A stretch of DNA of 64,000 nucleotides from Carya illinoinensis (lineage: Eukaryota; Streptophyta; Magnoliopsida; Fagales; Juglandaceae), in NCBI RefSeq assembly GCF_018687715.1, contig NC_056758.1, positions 3,906,001 to 3,970,000 of the forward strand, written 5' to 3'. A program made the position numbers and the translations under genes. Positions within the stretch are counted from its first letter, which is position 1. Each line of letters starts with the position of its first letter. The notes beneath the pieces were generated by a model, which worked only from the letters and a program-made list of their open reading frames with translations, had not been told where the DNA came from and did not search any database. This document shows positions 35,301-48,440 of the stretch, in pieces.

Positions 35301-38300
35301 AGCAAAGATCCGACCTTCTGGAAATTCCGCTCTTTGAGATAATTTGAATTAACCTTATTGAAAACGCATAAAAACAGGTACTCAATTCTAATATTGTGGT
35401 ACTTTTGGAAAGAAACCAGTTGAAGATTATCAGGTCAGTTTGAAGAAATCATTGAGTTTCGTTCTCAAGGAAGAGCATCGATAAACCTTGCTGAAATGTA
35501 GTTTGAATAATTAGATTTACTTCTTCCCATCATGTTTAAGTTTTTTAAACAAGTGGTGCTTTCCTCCAGAAAATTTAATTGACATCAATAGCCGGTCCTG
35601 GGAGCCTTTCCTCCTTATACTTCAATTAGAACCAATCCCCCGTCAACTTTGAAAGCCAGCAATAAAAACAAACCTTGAGTTAATGAACTTTATGTAAAAA
35701 CATGCCCTAGGAACCTGAAACCGAAAGGAGATGTGATGTAGGAAACCCAAGGAGCGCAACAAAACCACTCCAAGTCCGTTACAAAACAATGAAGCAAAAC
35801 CAGCACCTTTAATTCTGGATAAATACATTTAGAAAAAAAAAATTAGAAAAAGAAAGTAAAAAGTTGGGATTTTTGTTTAGAGAGACCGGATTCCTTTTCT
35901 CAATTGATCTATGACTAACTCTTCTGGTTTTGGATAAAAGCATGCTTTTTTAAAGCACTATACATGAACAAAATTATAACAGAACTTGAAACACTTAGAG
36001 CACTCCTAATGGATTTTTCATCCTATCCTTTAAAATACATCATCAAATCTCACTTTTTCTACTTTACATACTGATTTTTACAATACATCATACATCAACT
36101 TATCTATTTTTTCTTCATATCATTTTAATATTATACCTTTTAATATTTTATGAGAGAAAAAGTACAATAAAAGAAATTAATTTTAGAGAAAAAGTACAAG
36201 AAAAGATAGAAAACAATTAAAATATGTTTACATTTGTGTACAGTTGCTTCTACATCTAGCAGCAACACTGTACACAAATGTAAAATAGAAAAAAAAATGA
36301 AGCCTCTGTTGGATGCACGTTTTAGATCATTTTTCTTTAAATTTTACATAACAATGGGTTTTACAAAACCCATTGTGAGTGCTCTTATAAACATAGATCT
36401 TTTGTGAATGGCCTTGCAATGTGATTCATTTCCCCCCTACCCGCAAACCCCCATATAAAAAACATATCTTATGAACTTTTAGGTTCGGTTTGGTTGATTA
36501 AAATTCTCATCTCAAACTCAAAATTCTCATTTCATCATTACAATTTTTCCAAATTCTCATACAAAATATAATAAATAATTCAAATTTTTCTAAACTTTTT
36601 CAAATCCAAAAACAATAATAATATTAAAATATAATATTTCATCTTAAAATTCAAAATTCTCATCTTACTACCAAACCATACCTAGTTTCAAATGTATTAG
36701 AAAATAAAATATCCACAGTTGAGAAAAACTTTTTCAATGAGTATTACTATTGAAGACATAAAGAATCAACACTGAGGGAATCACTATCAAGCAACTAATT
36801 AATATTTTCCATTATTTATAAAATATGGAGAAGTGGATTTATCCATTAATGAGTAACGATGCTCCAATGTTATATATTTTTGTTGTGAACAGATCGACCA
36901 TGACAAGATAGAAAAGTTTTCGTTATTTTTTTAATTTGGACAATGCTAGGATGACTATCAAATGTGCACACTAGTACAAATGAATTTTTTTATTTTATTT
37001 TTCTTTTAAGTGTTTTTTAAACATCCTTAATCATTAAGAAAAAATAAAAAATATATAAATTCACTAATAGTCACTTCCTTAACCATTAAGAAAAAAAAAT
37101 AAAAAATAAAAAAAATATATGAGTGGACACATTTTGTGGGCATATTTAGCAGTCATACTATCATTTTCCTTTTACAAATACAGATTTGGCATATAGATTA
37201 AAAAACACCCAACTTGGGTGGGATATTTAGGGCCAAATGACCTAAACTACGAGTAATATTCCTTTTAATAGCAATGATGTTTGGTTAGGGTGTAGGGGCC
37301 ATGCATTCTTCTTTGACTACAAGTATCATGGATGACATTGAGCTAGAGATATTTCAAAACAAGACTTGGTGCGTTGTAGGGTATGAAGAATCGATTTTGA
37401 TATTCTTAAATCATTTTCAGAGCAATATAAGTGATACACAAGCAATAGAATGTGAAAGACATAGAAGTTCGATCATCCAGAAGATGTAAAAACCACCAAA
37501 CGATAATAAAACAGACATCCTAATATATGAAAATGGCAAAATCAACCAAACATTTGTATTTTTGGTAGGGCTTTTCTAAACCCAATAGCATGCACTGCAG
37601 TTCTCACATGAGTACTATGCATGGATCCACGAAACATAAGCAAAATAATTATATTAATAATAAAGCCATTTACATTAAAAATTTGGAAGTTCTGTGGTTA
37701 AATCATGTCCAAAAACGTGTGGTTACACGCTATCGGAATCTTCAAGAAATATGGTAATAGTAATAAGATAACGTGGTGTGCGGTGGGGGATAGCTTAAAC
37801 AGATAGTATATTGCTAAGAATGTGTACGGAAAATAGTGCCGATTTTAGAGGTTTCCAGTTATTTTAACTCGAAAAAAAATGACGTAAAAATTAGGAACAA
37901 GCTTATAAGCTCATTAGACTGATCTCCACCATTCATGTCATTTTTAAGGTACAAAACATGTGACCCATGTATATTAATTCTTAGCAATACAGCTTGAAGG
38001 TGAAACAGTGCAAGTCAAGCGCGCAAGGACATAATAATTTAGTAAATATCACTGTTACAAACAATTGAAAACAGACATATACATACCAGAACGATAATCC
38101 AAGGTTCTTGTCAAGGTTCCTTTACAGAGATTATTGAGCTGTGATTCAATGCCGCTCAAGAATGTGGTAGCTTCATCGAACGGCTTGGATAGCTCCTCCT
38201 TGTATCTATATAGAGTCTTACAGTATGCCTCCTGAGAAAACAACAGTGAACAGTAACTAATACCTTTATTATTTAGCTAAAAGAAAAGAAAAACTGATAC

Positions 38301-39108
38301 CTTTACTACCAAGACACAGCATATATCTTTAAAAAAGGAAAGAAGGCGAAGCATGCCGCACGTATACAATTTGATTGCTGATCAAACTGTGACCAGATTC
38401 CCAAGTTTTCGTTTCTTATCATTTTTCTTGGTAGCCATAGAACAATATTGCATACTAAAAATGAAAAAGATTAAAAAAGAAGTAAAGAAAAGTGAACGAC
38501 TTCCTCTAATGTTTTAAGTACCATGAATTCATCCAGTTCTGGGTTAGCTCCTATCTCACTGTAAGTTCTGCCTAATGCGTAGTGGTTTCCTCGGCTGATT
38601 TCTTCAAGAAGAGACGCCATTTCCGGGGGAGCTCCAACCTTTAAGCCCAAAAAATCAATAAAATGAAAAAAGAGAAAACTAAGTTTGGAATTCTAACCGT
38701 TGAGCAGTTGGGAAAAGTGGGGTTTGGGAGAAAAAACCAAGACAACCTTTATGCCCACAATATCAATAAATAAAAAAATAAAAAATAAAAACCCAAAGTT
38801 CGTGTCATGCTCTTTGGTTTTCAATTATTTTTTCCTTGATATTCAATATAAAGTATAAACAGTTCAGAAGAATCATCAAAATTATCCAATAATAGAATGG
38901 TAACCTTTTGGCATTCTATATAAGCAGAAACCAAATTTGGATAAAGAGGATGGTTGGAAATCTGGTTCTTGATCAGATCCATCATCTCCGATCCTCCGAC
39001 TTCTGGCTCAGCCTCTTCGAATTGGAGCATGTTATCCATAGAGCCGTGAAATCTAGCTGAAGTATTAGAAGAAGATATTACAGGATTAAGCCTATAAAAC
39101 TCTTCCAT
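32306..39108 (-). CDS. Class I KNOX homeobox (TALE) transcription factor, five exons
   Basis: Nuclear TALE homeodomain regulator of the KNOTTED1-like family. Exons on the minus strand: 39108-38905, 38638-38522, 38231-38087, 33539-33280 and 32494-32306, all with GT-AG junctions. Phases agree and give 304 residues. Order: N-terminus [18 protein letters not shown]1 (about 41-107, including [20 protein letters not shown] and [11 protein letters not shown]); KNOX2 (about 108-150, [20 protein letters not shown] and [11 protein letters not shown]); ELK (about 191-212, [20 protein letters not shown]); and a three-amino-acid-loop homeodomain with WPYPTEEEK and the recognition helix [15 protein letters not shown]. 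The intron splitting WPYPT from EEEK is a conserved KNOX position. Introns are 266, 290, 4547 and 785 bp; the third is swollen with MITEs. The protein looks intact. Class I is clear from the ELK/homeodomain sequence; KNAT2/6-like is possible, but I do not assign a paralogue. Confidence 0.95.
35998..36384. mobile_element. Tourist-like MITE in KNOX intron 3
   Basis: Ends GAGCACTCCTAATGG and, read inwards from the right, GAGCACTCACAATGG, flanked by TTA on both sides. The interior holds a smaller inverted pair (ACATTTGTGTACAGT against its complement near 36270). Confidence 0.85.
36482..36682. mobile_element. GTTTGG-terminus MITE in KNOX intron 3
   Basis: Ends GGTTCGGTTTGG and, from the right, GGTATGGTTTGG, with an AT-rich interior of 'aaaattctcat' words. 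Same general family as the copies at 14549, 27068, 48441, 48883, 62489 and 63222. Confidence 0.65.
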
Positions 39109-39549
39109 CGCAAGAATTGCAACTCTCTCACGGTCTCGCTAGTCAAAGGAATATTTGTCACAAGTATCAATCCCTCTAGGCTCTAAAGAAACTCCAACTC
39201 ATGAAAAGAATTTCAAAGGGAGAGCCAGGCAGAGAATTAGAAGCAAATGCATTGCGGTTCAAGCAGAGGTAACATTAATCTACAAGTAGGTAAGCCAACA
39301 GCCGCGGTAATATCTTTCTAGAGTATCATTACGACACGTTTCAGTCTTTAAGCTCAAGAATCAGAGAGAGGGAGGGGAGGGGGTTAGGTTTAAACAGTAA
39401 ACAAGAACTTTTTCACGCTAAAGATCAGTAAACGCAGCTACAAGCAATACCGAATGTGCTAAAAGCTTAAAACAAGATGAGCTATATATATAAGCTTTCT
39501 GGAATCGATACAAGCCGCCACTATATGAACTTCATGAATCCTAATGATA

Positions 39550-39780
39550 AAGTTCCAGAGAGAGAGAGCGAGAGAGAGAAAGAGGGATCAAGAAGGCCTC
39601 GGAAAGAGACTTGACCTTACTTTCTTTTCCAAGAAAACCAGAAAGAGCGAAACAGATGGAGAGAGAGGGGAGAGAGAGAGAGAGAGAGAGAGATAGGGAC
39701 ACCTGCAAAAGAGACTAGACGAGAAAAAGAGAGAAATGAAAGATGGAGAAGGACCGTGACTTGAGAAAGAGAGAGGGGGA
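39550..39780 (-). promoter_or_regulatory. GA/CT-rich leader of the KNOX gene
   Basis: Several GA runs (39560-39585, 39660-39692 and shorter ones) lie between the TATA box and the start codon, so they would be CT-rich leader RNA. GA repeats are bound by plant BASIC PENTACYSTEINE proteins, reported as regulators of KNOX genes in Arabidopsis. The link here is inference. Confidence 0.5.
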
Positions 39781-39854
39781 TGGAATAGGGACAGTGGACA
39801 CAGTTAAATACTGAAACAGTAGGAGTTTAAAGACAAGGTCGAGGGAGTAGCCCG

Positions 39855-39862
39855 TATTTATA
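39855..39862 (-). promoter_or_regulatory. TATA box of the KNOX gene
   Basis: On the minus strand CTATAAATACGGG is an excellent plant TATA box. It would place transcription start near 39825 and give an untranslated leader of roughly 700 bases, long but common for KNOX genes. A weaker TATATATA lies near 39485. Confidence 0.65.
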
Positions 39863-41867
39863 GAGGTCATTTATCTATCTGATATAGGCTTAGGTTTCAC
39901 TCTGACAAGAATGATGCTAGATTTCGTGATCTCATTGGTTAAGGCCTGGACTCTGGGTCCCAACGAAAACAATGTGGGTGGACTCCCCTTAACTTCATAC
40001 TGTACGTACCTTATCCTGTCCTTTTCACCCTTCACATGAAGATACCCATCCCGACCTCTTCCATTTATATCTCTCAGAGAAATCAGAACGCAAGCTTGTG
40101 GGAATTTAAGCACACCGCGGAACGGAGAGTACCGCTTTTGATCGAAGAGATCTAAAATACTATGTGTTTTTCTTGCTTCCCCCCTCCCTCAAATCACGGT
40201 TTCTATCCCTTTTGATTGCATGTTGCATGGACTTCTCTCTATGTTAAAGTATTTTATTTTTGTTTTCTGTGTTTTTAGGATCAATTTTTATGGATGAGAC
40301 AAATTCAAGGCGATAAATATGCTGACACGGGCAGGAAAATACGTAGTTTTTTGTGATAAAAGTGATAAGAAACAGTAATGATACTTAAAAAATTTTAAAT
40401 AAATAAATTTTATGCAATTTTTTTAAATAAAAAAGTAGATTTTGTCATAAAAAAATATGAAAAGAACTATTTTTTTAATAAATTTTTATAAAATTTATCT
40501 ACTTGAGACTTACATATAATTTTAAAAAAAAAAATGCTGAGAATTTCGGGTTAATCTATTTTATACTATGTTGGTTGATGGTTACATGTTTTCCGCATAT
40601 CAAAATGGGCATTGCTACCTACAATCCTACATCAACAGATGATTCTCAATCCTCACCCATAAGCCCAAATTTATTTATTTTTTACTTTATTTTCAAATAT
40701 TTTTTAAAAATATTTAGACATTTTTTAAAAATAAAAATATATATATATATTCATTTTAAAAAGAATTACTTAACTATTAAATAAAATTAAAAAAAAAAAC
40801 AATGAATTTCGGCAGAAGATTTCGGTGGAATTAGACTTTTCCTATCAAAATTAAGTAGATGTTCAGTCCTTGAATTTTACGCTTTTATCTTTCTACTCTT
40901 TTAAGTTTTTTATGTCATTTTTTTTTTTAACTTGAATTTAATCACAAGCTGCTCAAAAAGCACATATCATTTTTATAAATTGGTCTGTATAGGAAAAGTT
41001 TGATCCAACCCAAATTAAAAGAAAACTTTATCCCTTTGTCCAAAACCTAGGAAACGAATGGGTTCGGCAATTTATGACTACTATAGTACAAAGTTCAAGC
41101 GGCTTTAGGTTTTGCAATTGATGTGTAACGTTTTTTTAATATATATAATTCATAATTTGATTTTTTAAAATTTTTAGAACAATTTATTTTATGTCTAAAA
41201 TTGTTTTAAAATCTTTATTAATTTTTTAGTCTTGCGGCATGTTATGTGTCGGACATAAATTTTCGTGAAGAAATCTAGTGGAAGTCCATCAAAGAATTTT
41301 TATTAAGAAATATATTCGACGATCAAAATATCAGAAAGTAAGTTGCGTTTAGATAGTAAGATGATCAAAAGGGAGACACATCTTAAAATTAAAAAGAAAA
41401 ACATTACGGTAGAAAGGTTGAGTGTTTACTTTTCTTGTTTTGTTTTGTATGGTAGATTCATTTTCTTTACGTTAATTATATAGTTATGAATATAAATTTT
41501 AGTGTCGAATCACATAAATTATTAAATTTACTTATTTTCCCTCCCATCGTCTACTATTTTCGGACCATCCGGCGGCCAAAAACCAACATTGACAACTACT
41601 AATACATTTGGCACCAAAAGATCAGCTCCCACACTTAAAAGCCAATATGTGTTGCATTAGCCCTGAGCCTCCACACTTTGATCATTCATTTTTTCTGTGT
41701 TAATTTAAGGGTACAATGTCAAATATTCTTTTGTTGATACGAGAAGAGAAGAATATGTGTCCTATTGGATGCAAAATTATATTAATTCTCAGTCAAGAAT
41801 CTAGTACTACAACGTGAGACAATTGCAGACAATGGTAAAAAATTATCATATTATAAAGAATGATGCT
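39863..41867. other. Intergenic upstream of the KNOX gene, no gene recognised
   Basis: AT-rich. At 40600-40830 an AT-rich block begins GGGCATTGCTACCTAC and may be another decayed MITE. Nothing else supportable. Confidence 0.45.
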
Positions 41868-42034
41868 AAGTACGATCGTAGAGTGCGTAAATATTATATA
41901 ATTATTTTGAAAAAGGGTATTGGAGCCCGTTAGTAAAAAATTAATTTTTTTTATGTAAATTTTATATTTATTTAATTTTTTTAAAATAATTATGCGGCAC
42001 TTACAAACTCACGACTACAACTATCATTCCTCTA
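41868..42034. mobile_element. Short MITE, GAGTGCGTAA family
   Basis: Ends ATGATGCTAAGTACGATCG and, from the right, ATGATAGTTGTAGTCG, form imperfect inverted repeats around an AT-rich middle. Related copies are at about 11985-12140 and at the window end (63930-64000, cut off). Confidence 0.55.
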
Positions 42035-43569
42035 TTCTAAAATTATATTCATAAAATGGTTTTATATTAAGTACAGAGACATTAATTTAGAGAGATTAGG
42101 TGGCATTAATCACTGATTACCCAATTGATTAGTGGGTCAGAAGCAGAGAAGCACGTGGTTTGGTTTCATTCCAATTTTCCGAAATTGATTTGTCTTGGAA
42201 TGGACTGCTCTAAATATTTTAAATAATATAAATTGTTTTTTGGAGGAAAAATCAAACCCATAGAAATTTACCGGCTGCTTTTATGGGTTCTAAGGAAAGC
42301 AATTTAGGTAGGCCACCGATCTATAAACAGCCAAACAAAAACATACCATTAATGAAGTAGCAGATATGGACAATTTCCATGATTAAAGGCAGAGAACATG
42401 ACCCTCTGTTCCTTCAGAAAATGCAGTAGGACTGTGGTTTTGTTAGAAGGAAAATGCTAGTTAGTATCTGGAGTGAATCTTTCAAAGTTATATTTATCGT
42501 TAGTGTATATTTTTTTTTAAGTATATATAAATAAGTTATTACTAGTATATTTGTGTATTGTTTTACTTAAAAAAAAGAAAAATAAAACAAAAACCAAAAT
42601 GTAATAGGAGCACTACTATAACAGATTGCATGTTTTGTGATGGGCTTAACCATCACAAATAAAATAAAATAAAATTGTTAAGAAGGATTTTTGTGACGAT
42701 TAGAAACCGTCGACGTACCTACAAAACAACAACATCACATATATTTTGTGACAGTTTACTATTCAACTATCACAAAATTCTTTTTTGTGATTGTAGATAG
42801 TTTGTCGTTCATTCTTTTGTGTGAACGTGATGACCATTTGTGACAAATGGTTAATAAATACGTTTGCACATATTTTTCATTTGAACAAAGTTGACATTAT
42901 AATTTTAAATTTGAATGCCAGTTATCAGTAGTTTGGATGTGAACAGATAAACATACAGACTGTTAGTAAATATGTCCGTACGTATCCTTCGTTTGAACTT
43001 TTGGAATGCAACTTTAGAATGATATAGTATTTTATATTCAGACGTTCGTTTATCCTGAATTTGGACTTGAAGGGATATGCATTAAGACATCCATGGATAT
43101 GTTTACACATTCGAGAACTTTACATGTTCAAACGTGATATTGTATGTGCGGACATTTGCGATTACATGTATCCTTATTTATGTTTTTACGTTGCTTCAAA
43201 CGTGAAGACAAATTTGAACGTGTGAGGTTTACATTCGAACATAAAGTCACTCAGAATTAATAAATCAATAAAATTGAATTTCACATTAATTAAATTTAAA
43301 TTGTATTACGCACAAATAAAAGGCAATGTTTGAAAATGTTTGATGCTAGGAGTACAAAATTAAATTAAATTTACTAGATAGCATTTTGTTTCAAATATAG
43401 ATTAAAGTTCATTTATTATTCTTTCCCCAACCACCACAATTCTGTTGCAGTGACACAATCTGTTCCATCCGGACCAACATCTCCCGTTGTATCTAATTTT
43501 GAACTTCAATGCGTATTCTTTCATCTTGGTCTCTTTGCTGCTCTTGCAAATGCATCTCTAAATTTGACT

Positions 43570-43800
43570 ATCAAGATAGGAGATTCTTCAACTCTTGTTG
43601 TCTTGACTTCATTTGCTTAATTTCTTGGTGCGTATCGTCCAAATCTTTGATAAGATTATTTACTTGTGAACCCAAGGCCATGGAGGATGAACTAACGTGC
43701 TTGAAGGAACATCCAAACCCTCTGACCAAACCAGACTTATTTCCAAGGAACTGGGTAAAAATGTCAATGTCACTGGGAGAAAGTTCCTCAGAGGCATACT
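43570..43800 (-). pseudogene. Relic of a Ptta/En/Spm-type plant transposase, C-terminal part
   Basis: The minus strand reads ...LGNKSGLVRGFGCSFKHVSSSS followed by a coiled-coil-like DLDDTHQEIKQMKSRQQEL and a stop. This is the pattern of the C-terminus of the plant Ptta/En/Spm transposase family (a glycine-containing 'RGFG' motif, then a glutamine-rich coiled coil). Only this part is recognisable, with probable exon-like debris to about 44780. Confidence 0.6.
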
Positions 43801-46800
43801 ACAGCTCAATCTTTTTCTCCTACAAGAATTATAAAAACTACAATAGTAAAAAAACAAACAAAAAAGTGTAAAAAAACATTCAGGACAAATGATATCTATA
43901 ATTGCATAATGCAATTTTACTTAAGTAATTATCTCTGGTTACATGATCAATCCACTCGCAATTGCCATTGGTATGGATCGTAGCATAAACATGAATAAGG
44001 GAGAAATTTTCAAAATTGTCACATTTTTTATTAAGTCACATTAGCAAAATTAAATCATGTTAGCACTTAATTAAATGATATAGTTAAAAGATATATATAG
44101 TAACTAATTACCATTTTCTTTGCAAGACTTTGGAATGATCTATTATGTACTTTGATAGAACTAAAATATTGCAGGAGGAAGTAATAATATTAAATATAAT
44201 CTATGAAACCACGACATAATTTAAATAAGTTATGGGAAAAAATGCAATTACCTGATAATTTGAGCTTGCTAAGAGGTCGCAGCACTTCCTTCAATTGTCT
44301 AAATTCATTTGTTAAAAAAGTGTTTGAACAACCTCCTATAATATCTCAAACCTCTTGAAGTGTTCGTGAACCTACACTTGTGACACCAAAATAATGTAAC
44401 AATCAACTCATTCACAGTTCGTCTATCTTCTTTACGATTGAAATTTAGTTCAAATTCATCACAATAAGTGAATAATTAAGATGTCGTGCATACTAACAGT
44501 AACGTCACTTCATTAGTTGGAACATCTCAATGAACTTCGGGCATATAAACTCACAAGTACATGACTTCGAATGTGATCTGTAACCTTAGTTGGGACATCT
44601 TACCAAGATCGTATGTAAAAGGGAGCATAAGTTTTAACTAGTGTCCCAAAATAGGAGAAAAGCCATGTGCCACTATCATCCAGAGCTCCAGTGCAGCCAT
44701 TGGAGATATTGACCTTGGTTTTTTCGTGTCAAATAATTTTTTCCAACCCTAGGCCACTTGTTAAGCCACGCCTGCGACTTAGCAAAGAGTCAAGTAATAT
44801 ATTTAAATGTATTAAAAACATTTAATTCTCCCTAAGTAGTATATAAACAATAAATTCTCAACAACGATGTACTTACTGCCAAGTGTTGACTGGTCTGTCT
44901 TTGGTGTATCAAGATCATCAAGGGCAGTTGGCAAGTCCTTAACCCTATACATGTTGCTAACAAACCATCCAATGCAATAAACATCGTTGTACTATATTAT
45001 ACTAGTATAAAATTGATCTATAGCATAGTATAATACTGTACTAAACTAGTAATATACCTCTAATATATGATACTACTATAGTAGTATTACATCTATATAT
45101 ATATATATATATGATACTATAGCATAATTACATACTTCATTTATAGATATTGATTTATATATAAAGATTAATATATAGTGATATATGTAGTAAAAAAAAT
45201 ATATGGTGATATATAACGTGATTCATAGCATATATTATATTATATATAGGTATCCTATCGTATAGTAAACATTAATAAATAATTATGTTTATTAAACTAA
45301 ATTACTAACTTATGAGTAATAATACGTTCAAACGGTTTCACCATGTGTTCAAACTGTTAGCTAAGTGTTCAAATGTTTCCAATATAGGAAAATTCATGTT
45401 CAAACATCAATTTCTGTGTTGGTGTCTTCTAACCTAATAGCGGTATTGTTTCGTGCCATTAACAAAATATACATTTAAACATTAGCTATTCACATTTGAA
45501 TATTTTGAGTCTGAAGTAGTGTATGCAAACATACTTGCACACGATGGGAAATTTAATTTGCACACATTTGAACGTTCATACTTGGACGTTTGAACGTTAC
45601 GTGACAATAAGTACATAGTTCAAATGTCTAGAACTCATTTTCACAGGCTTTAAAAACCAAACCATCGCGACGCCACTGTCAAATGCCACCACAACCCTCA
45701 TAAAAAGGGTAGTACCCAATCATATGATTTTTAGAGTGTTTTGCATTGATTTTAAATATGTTTCGGTGTGTCGATCTTGGGTTTTTCCCAACCACTGTGG
45801 CCAATTACTGACCAAATGGCCATTGTAGGATGGTTACACTGAGTGTATATTTCATATCTACGGTAGCTATTTCCCTAATAGTGATGTGGTCGGGAAAAAC
45901 GAAGATGGATGAGTTGACTCAGCCAAATCCTCCTATTTATACTTTATACGTTCAAATGTAACAATTTATGTTTGAACGTTAGTTTACTTGAAATGAACAT
46001 TCCAACGTAGAAATATATGTTTGCACGTTCTTTATACGTGCAAACCTTGTAAATCTTGGCTTTCAAATGTTTAAAATAACATTCAAACATAGATATAGTT
46101 CGAACTATATGTTGGAGTATAGTCTGAACGATATATTAGACTACTCTGACATAACAATGATATGCGAACGTAATTCACTTTAGGAATCATTGTTCGAACG
46201 GTAACACTATTAATATTCAAATAGTGACACATGTGGGTTTGTATGTTTTGCATTACGTGCATATGTGATTGTTCACATTCACATATAATCTTGTAATTTG
46301 AACATTAGCGATTCATGTTCAAACGCATGTGTACATTTGAACTTTAATATTCCATAGTTTGAACATACGTTCAATATGCCATAGTTCAAAAATACGTTCG
46401 AACGTGTTAAGAATTTTCCTACTCAGGCTCTTTACTAGTAGAACACATTTAAATTTAATGAAATGAGTTTAGTTTTTTTTTTTTTTTTTTGGCAAGATAT
46501 ATCTCATCAATTCATAACACAAAAATAGGGTATGGAAGGAACCCTGAACATGTCACGGGTCAGCGTTCAAATAGTTATAACGGAACGCAAGATTAAGATC
46601 GATGAGTTCGACTGCATGACTTGAGAGGGGGGCAGTTTGAGGTCCCTCTTTGTCACTAGAATGTGTACTAGCATATGCGCACTAAGAGGGAATATATACT
46701 CATCTATGGTCTGTGAGTTCTACATGCAAATGTAGGACATGCCATAGGATGCAGTTAGTCATACTATATCTATACGAGGTGTTGAGTTTGAGGTATCAGT

Positions 46801-46855
46801 GGATGTCTTCGCTGGCATACTCGAGACCTCTTGAGTATCTGAGTCCTCGACTATA

Positions 46856-47646
46856 GTGGATCAAGTCGAGGACACACCAAACGTTGGGACATTTGGGTCA
46901 TCTGCTAGCCCTATCGAGGCCGATCTAACAAGCAAAAACGTAGGCTCTTCAAATGGCAATAGGACTCAAGCTCTGGATGATGACCACAAAAAGGACTTAT
47001 TTAGTCTTATGAGGAGATACTACACCCCGTTTGAGTCAAAGAACTCTTTCCAGCATAACATGTTGCTACCATTTTTCTAAATGTTACAACAAACATAGAT
47101 CATGTGGCACGTAAGGCCACCTTCAATTGGACTCGTGCATAGTTCCTTCTACGCTTGGAAATTGGAGACCCTATTGACTTGCCATTTCAGGTATTTGCAA
47201 GGATCTGCTATGAGGCTAGCATTATCTCTACTAACAATCTTTCATATAGGGTGATTATTACTCGATTGCTACTACAACGGGGAGTGGAACCTCGAGCTGA
47301 GTGGCTAGCCGAGCAAATGAACCCATTCGACACAACCTCATATATGCGGAGCCTTGGACAGGCAAAGGGACGTGCTCGGCATGAGACTAGGCATTCACTA
47401 GATCTTCTACCAGTGACCCAGGCTAGGGCTGGTGTTGCTCCCTACAACAAGAGTACTAGTGGAGAGCTGATGAGTGGCGCTATAGGGGATACATGCCTTG
47501 CTTGGCTCGATGCAACTGTATCTATTATTACTACACACATCGATCGACAGATTGGGTCTCTACAGGCATCAATAGAGGACACTATGTCCTCAATTGGCAA
47601 TCATTTAGATATCCTAAATGAAAAGGTCAATACGTTATCAGACTAA
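46856..47646 (+). pseudogene. Putative plant transposon protein fragments
   Basis: Two plus-strand open stretches, 46856-47080 (74 codons) and 47155-47646 (163 codons), are separated by a stop and frame change. The second contains LPFQVFARICYEASIISTNN...YRVIITRLLLQRGVEPRAEW, resembling the 'putative plant transposon protein' domain common next to plant CACTA and LTR elements, followed by a helical tail. It looks like the remnant of one accessory gene of the CACTA element. Confidence 0.6.
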
Positions 47647-48440
47647 TTTCGTATATATTTCAACATTGCATATTGAGCTATGCTAATCCATTTTTTACTT
47701 TTGTTTTTATCATTTATTGTAATTTTTTAGTATCTTTCTGTAATGAATAATATTGGTTAATATACTTCGTGTCTATGTATTTCAGTTCTCCACAATCTTT
47801 TAATTTATAGTTTTATGTTTAATATTATGTTCTTTCTTTTGATTTGGATATTTAAATTTTCAAATTTAAATTCCAATATACAAACGTTTGAACCTTAAGC
47901 ACATACGTTCAAATATTAGTACTCATCATTATGAGAAGACATTAGGCTTGAAACTACGAAACTATTTGTACATATAAATATATGTTCAAATGTACTTTCT
48001 ACGTTCGCATGTCTAATTATATACGTTCCAAAGAACTTAACTAAAAAAAGATAGTGTATTGTTAATGTTCAAAAGTATAACCCTTAATGTTTGGACGTTG
48101 ATCAATTTATCTTTTAAGTGACGGTTTAAAGAAACTGACTTTTGTTATATTAAGTGACGGTTTATTGATTGTCACAATTTCTAAACTAACACAGAAATTT
48201 TAATCTGTTGAAGTGGGATACACTTGAGGGTGCGAAGTGATGGGATTGAGTAGCACCAGCCCTTGTTAAAATGGTGATCATGTGAAAATAAATAAATAAA
48301 TAAATTTAAAGCTGTTCGAACTTAAGAGTTTTGAATTTGAGAGAAGTAGACGTATAAATATAAAGTGTAATCTATAATATTTATTATATTTCTCTCTCAA
48401 TCAAGACCTTTAAGTTCATACGCAAACATAAGGATACTTG

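Larger units (their letters stand above)
33540..38086 (-). other. Large third intron of the KNOX gene
   Basis: This 4.5-kb intron separates the KNOX2 and ELK coding exons. It contains a Tourist-like MITE (35998-36384), a second MITE (36482-36682), a TA run (34504-34530) and a probable solo-LTR-like segment near 34970-35390 (starting TGTTGGTAATGGG, with a CTTTAAATAAG TATA-like box). KNOX introns at this position are often long and can carry regulatory sequence. I see no coding sequence in it. Confidence 0.8.
42611..48215. mobile_element. CACTA (En/Spm-like) transposon, decayed
   Basis: Left end CACTACTATAACAGATT and, read inwards from the right, CACTTCAACAGATT. Both ends carry nearby TTGTGAC/GTCACAA inverted words typical of plant CACTA termini. 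The expected 3-bp target duplication is imperfect (GAG against GGA). More than twenty copies of a GTTCAAACG-type motif in both orientations fill the regions inside the ends. Coding remnants: a minus-strand Ptta/En/Spm-type transposase C-terminus (43570-43800) and plus-strand pieces of a putative plant transposon protein (46856-47646). No intact transposase (TNP2-type) was found, so the element appears non-autonomous now. Confidence 0.8.
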
